A stretch of DNA of 64,000 bases from the NCBI RefSeq assembly GCF_001999725.1, contig NZ_MDDP01000050.1, forward strand, positions 124,001 through 188,000. Direction: 5' to 3'. Made by a program: the position numbers and the translations under genes. Positions 61,306 through 64,000 of the stretch are shown one piece after another (position 1 is the first letter of the stretch; every line of letters begins with the position of its first letter). Below the pieces are notes generated by a model. It was not told where the DNA came from and ran no database searches. It saw nothing but the letters and a program-made list of their open reading frames with translations. The stretch comes from Cellulophaga omnivescoria. GTDB taxonomy: Bacteria; Bacteroidota; Bacteroidia; Flavobacteriales; Flavobacteriaceae.

Positions 61306-62217
61306 TTACTCTCCTAATTTAAAGTTTACAACAACAAAACCTATTTGTCTGCTTGGAGCATTAGCATCTAAGTTCCACTTATGTAAACGTGCAGTTGCCT
61401 CTGCTGGCTTTAATAAACAAGGATGGTTGTTAGTTGTACCTTTTACGCCTGGTGTTGCAGATAGCACTTTACCGTTACGGTCTACAATAATTTTAACAAC
61501 AACTCTACCCTCTTCATTACACTCTTGCTTTACTTTACCTTTTGCTAGTAGTTTTCTTCCAGATAATCCGTAACCAGCCCCACCACTACCAGAACCTGGA
61601 GAGCCATAATAACTAGTTGCATAAGGGTCTCCTTGTGGATTTCCCTTGTCACCAGCTTTATTATCATCTCCTTCTCCTCCTGTGGCTTTACCGTCAGACT
61701 TAGCTAAGCCACCAAAAAGGTTATCTACCTTATCCCTTTTTGCCTGCTCTGCTTTACGCTTACGCTCTGCTTCTGCTTTTTCTGCAGCAATACGCTGCTG
61801 CTCCTTACGCTCTGCCTCTGCCTTAGCTTTTTTTGCTGCGGCATCTGCTTTACGTTTAGCTTCTTGCTGTTGTTTTATTAAAATTGATTCTTCATTATCT
61901 TGAGTAACCAATTTTTCTGCTGCCTTTTCTTGTGCAGACTCTTGTTGTACTTGTGGTTCTGCTACAGGCTTAACTTCTTCTTGTTGTTCTTCTACAACCT
62001 CTTTTGTAGTCTTTACTGGTTCAGATTTTATTTTCTCTTTTGGTTGTACGTTACCTTTACCAAAATCCATCTGACCAAAATTAACCGCAATACCCTTTTC
62101 TTCTGGCGGATCCATATAAGTTAAACCAACATAAAAAAGCAACAACAAGAAAACGCTTAACAACAAGGTTGTAAGCGTAAAAGATTTTTTCTTGTGTTTG
62201 GTATCTAAGAACGACAT
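61306..62217 (-). CDS. TonB/TolA-like energy transducer
   Basis: A 303-residue protein: one N-terminal helix (about 14-34), a Lys/Glu/Pro/Val-rich spacer, an Ala/Lys/Glu-rich helical rod (about 110-165, KAEAERKEQQRIAAEKAEAE and similar), a glycine-rich flexible part (about 175-220), and a C-terminal TonB-like domain with two cysteines (C233 and C266, by approximate count). With ExbB and ExbD just upstream it should transmit proton-motive force to the outer membrane. The rod resembles TolA as much as TonB. It overlaps exbD by one base. Confidence 0.82.
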   Translation of the reverse strand: MSFLDTKHKKKSFTLTTLLLSVFLLLLFYVGLTYMDPPEEKGIAVNFGQMDFGKGNVQPKEKIKSEPVKTTKEVVEEQQEEVKPVAEPQVQQESAQEKAAEKLVTQDNEESILIKQQQEAKRKADAAAKKAKAEAERKEQQRIAAEKAEAERKRKAEQAKRDKVDNLFGGLAKSDGKATGGEGDDNKAGDKGNPQGDPYATSYYGSPGSGSGGAGYGLSGRKLLAKGKVKQECNEEGRVVVKIIVDRNGKVLSATPGVKGTTNNHPCLLKPAEATARLHKWNLDANAPSRQIGFVVVNFKLGE

Positions 62218-62603
62218 TATTTTGCTCGCACAGCTAAAATAACCTTGTAATTATTTTTATTAGCAATATCCATTACGTTTACTGCTTCTTTTACAGGCAC
62301 TGTTTCTTCTGCCCTTAAAATAATTGTAGGTTTTTCTTGACCTTCTAGTGCTTTCTTTAATTCAATTTCTATGTATTTCCCGTTTATTTTTTCATTATTC
62401 ACAAAATACTCTAAGTTTTTATTAATACTTACAGATACATTTTGTGTGTTGGTTGACTTCCCTTTTGCCTTAGGAAGCAACAGATCTAGTGCATTTGGTG
62501 CATTTGACGTTAGCATAAAAAATACCAACAATAAAAACACAATGTCTGTCATAGACGACATACTAAAGTCCGGACTTACTTTATTTCTTCCTTTTAATTT
62601 CAT
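62217..62603 (-). CDS. exbD: Biopolymer transport protein ExbD
   Basis: A 128-residue ExbD/TolR protein with one helix (about 19-36) and the proton-pathway aspartate in MSSMTDIVFLLLVFFML at residue 20; the periplasmic part ends IANKNNYKVILAVRAK. It forms the stator with ExbB. It lies ten bases after exbB and overlaps the tonB-like start by one base. Confidence 0.92.
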   Translation of the reverse strand: MKLKGRNKVSPDFSMSSMTDIVFLLLVFFMLTSNAPNALDLLLPKAKGKSTNTQNVSVSINKNLEYFVNNEKINGKYIEIELKKALEGQEKPTIILRAEETVPVKEAVNVMDIANKNNYKVILAVRAK

Positions 62604-62613
62604 CTAAAGGAAT

Positions 62614-63306
62614 TTAAAGTGGTTCGTTTAATAAGTCTAAAAAGTCTACAGCGTTAGCTTCCATAGCGTGTACAACTTTACCCGTTCTGTTTACAAGGTG
62701 GTTGTAGCCAATGTATGCAATAATACCCACAACTAAACCAGCTACTGTAGTTGTCATTGCTGTATAAATACCAGATGCTAAAGAACCCATTTCTGCTTGC
62801 CCTCCTGCAGATGCCATTTCATGGAATGCCAAAATCATACCAATTACAGTTCCTAAGAAACCAATCATAGGTGCAGCACCAGCAACAGTAGCTAAAACAC
62901 TAACATTTTTTTCTAATTTATATACTTCTAAAGTACCCGCATTTTCAATAGCAGTATTAATATCATCTAAAGGTTTTCCTATTCTAGATATCCCTTTTTC
63001 AGTTAATCTTGCCACCGGAGAATCTGTTTGTGCACACAACATACGAGCAGCGTCTAGCTTACCATTTGTTACGTGGTCTTTAATCTGATTCATAAAATTT
63101 TTATCAATTTTAGAAGCAGCCTTTATTGCAAAGATTCTTTCAAAATAAATATATAGAGCAACAAACAAAAGAATTCCTAAAATTGCTATAATAATAATGC
63201 TACCCGCACCACCATTTACAATTAAATCTATTACTGATAGTGTTTTTTCTTCGGATACACTTTCTCCCATTACTACCTCATTAGCAGCATCTTGAAACAA
63301 TAACAT
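62614..63306 (-). CDS. exbB: ExbB/TolQ family proton channel
   Basis: A 230-residue protein with three helices (about 33-54, 140-162 and 188-208), the second and third matching LATVAGAAPMIGFLGTVIGM and GIYTAMTTTVAGLVVGIIAYI of the MotA/TolQ/ExbB family. It forms the pentameric channel around ExbD. It leads the operon, 50 bases after nhaD. Confidence 0.92.
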   Translation of the reverse strand: MLLFQDAANEVVMGESVSEEKTLSVIDLIVNGGAGSIIIIAILGILLFVALYIYFERIFAIKAASKIDKNFMNQIKDHVTNGKLDAARMLCAQTDSPVARLTEKGISRIGKPLDDINTAIENAGTLEVYKLEKNVSVLATVAGAAPMIGFLGTVIGMILAFHEMASAGGQAEMGSLASGIYTAMTTTVAGLVVGIIAYIGYNHLVNRTGKVVHAMEANAVDFLDLLNEPL

Positions 63307-63356
63307 ATATTTTCCAGTATTTAAGTTGCTCTTATAACGCTATTTTACAAATAAAA

Positions 63357-64000
63357 TTATACGTTTAATATAAAATCTCTGATTAAAATAAAAGAAGCTG
63401 CACCTGCTAAAAAGCCTACTAAAGCCAACCAAGTGATTTTCTTAAAATACCAGAAGAAATCTATTTTTTCCATACCCATTGCAACTACACCTGCAGCAGA
63501 GCCAATAATTAACATACTACCACCCGTACCGGCAGAATATGCAATAAAGTGCCATAAAGGATCATCCATAGTTTGAGGAAACATACCAATACTAGCTGCT
63601 ACCAACGGAACGTTATCTATAACCGCAGAACCTGCCCCTAATAACATTACTACAATATCTGAATTTGGAATTGCCGCATTTAGATTTTCTGCAAAGTGGA
63701 ATAACATACCTAACGATTCTAAAGCAGCTACAGCTAACAATATACCCAAGAAAAATAAAATACTTGGTAACTCTATCTTAGACAAAGAATGATGAACTGG
63801 ACTATGGTGAGCAGCAGCTTCACTTTCACCATCTACATTAGATATACTAAATTTAGAGTTACTGTAAATTTCTGCAAAAGTTGCAACAACAGCTAAAGAC
63901 AACATCATACCTACATATGGTGGTAAGTGCGTAATAGTTTTAAAGAAAGGAACAAAAACAATAGCTCCTAAACCTAAATATAGCATTGTAGATCCAAATT
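63357..64000 (-). CDS. nhaD: NhaD-type sodium/proton antiporter (C-terminal part)
   Basis: The visible 213 residues are the C-terminal half of a polytopic antiporter; the frame stays open to the window edge (FGSTM precedes the internal methionine at 63986), so the start lies beyond. About six helices are visible. GAGSAVIDNVPLVAASIGM (near 120-138 of the visible part) and YSAGTGGSMLIIGSAAGVV are ion-transporter signatures of NhaD. A polar insert (SESEAAAHHSPVHHS-like) lies between helices. It exports Na+ in exchange for H+, as expected in a marine bacterium. Confidence 0.9.
   Translation of the reverse strand, partial: FGSTMLYLGLGAIVFVPFFKTITHLPPYVGMMLSLAVVATFAEIYSNSKFSISNVDGESEAAAHHSPVHHSLSKIELPSILFFLGILLAVAALESLGMLFHFAENLNAAIPNSDIVVMLLGAGSAVIDNVPLVAASIGMFPQTMDDPLWHFIAYSAGTGGSMLIIGSAAGVVAMGMEKIDFFWYFKKITWLALVGFLAGAASFILIRDFILNV

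Noticed and set aside
61646-61903. Plus-strand reading frame over the tonB-like gene
   Set aside because: It is the mirror of the Ala/Lys/Glu-rich rod and glycine-rich repeats and gives low-complexity Ser/Ala/Leu protein with no start signals.
1-64000. Mobile elements, prophage, CRISPR or defence islands
   Set aside because: No transposase, integrase, phage structural gene, regular repeat-spacer array or nuclease-toxin pair is visible; coding style is uniform throughout.

Overview
This 64-kb window is AT-rich chromosomal DNA from a member of the Bacteroidota, almost certainly a gliding, aerobic, probably marine Flavobacteriaceae. The evidence is a gldJ gene and the type IX secretion gene porV, a ccoNO-fused cbb3 oxidase, a small arginine decarboxylase next to a deoxyhypusine-synthase-like gene, and promoters of the Bacteroidota form (TTG, then about 17-20 bases, then TAnnTTTG). 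I do not assign a genus. I see no insertion sequence, prophage, CRISPR array or rRNA. There is one tRNA, tRNA-Val(UAC).

Layout. 1-3123: a compact + strand cluster (DoxX-like, DUF2071, membrane-anchored methyltransferase-like, four-helix membrane protein, TIGR01777 epimerase). 3128-5160: rhodanese lipoprotein, a sigma factor with a soluble zinc-finger anti-sigma candidate, and a UbiA-like membrane protein. 5296-8148: gcvP. 8306-10762: KAS III, methyltransferase and GT2. 10759-17260: PafA-type phosphatase, MlaE/MlaF permease and ATPase, DUF389 protein, GDP-mannose pyrophosphorylase and a SprT-like metalloprotein. 17440-23604: SDR, M28 peptidase, pyruvate dehydrogenase E2 and E1-alpha, cytidine deaminase and porV. 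24004-27014: gldJ and murF. 27050-31426: a tight five-gene operon with arginine decarboxylase, agmatinase, a deoxyhypusine-synthase-like enzyme, an acidic small protein and a DUF155/RMD1 protein. 31427-32015: a long non-coding stretch with a hairpin-rich core. 32016-34600: a DUF294/CBS protein and a DnaQ-like exonuclease.

34664-45593 is a copper/heavy-metal resistance operon read leftward: HYC_CC_PP protein, CusA, TolC/CusC, a regulator fusing a metal-binding-like domain to an AraC HTH, CopA, CusB and an HMA lipoprotein. 45670-57740 is the microaerobic respiration block: ccoS-ccoNO-ccoQ-ccoP-ccoG-ccoH-safE followed by an acetyl-CoA hydrolase/transferase family gene, then a porin, the CcoI copper ATPase and an FNR-type regulator, with a two-domain universal stress protein behind it. 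58733-64000: a beta-barrel protein, tRNA-Val, folC, the exbB-exbD-tonB-like energizing complex and the end of nhaD.

The strongest new observations are these. (1) Three dyads of the form TGAY-N4-RTCA stand about 40-42 bases upstream of predicted start sites, in front of ccoS, between the divergent ccoI and fnr promoters, and in front of the universal stress gene, so the nearby FNR-like protein has a readable regulon. (2) A perfect 23-bp inverted repeat in the cusA-tolC mRNA puts the tolC start codon in its loop, and a related copy lies inside cusA. (3) The polyamine operon carries two genes of unknown role. (4) A structured non-coding segment lies at 31530-31675. (5) Several genes have a -7 box only 4-8 bases before the start codon, which predicts leaderless or nearly leaderless mRNAs.
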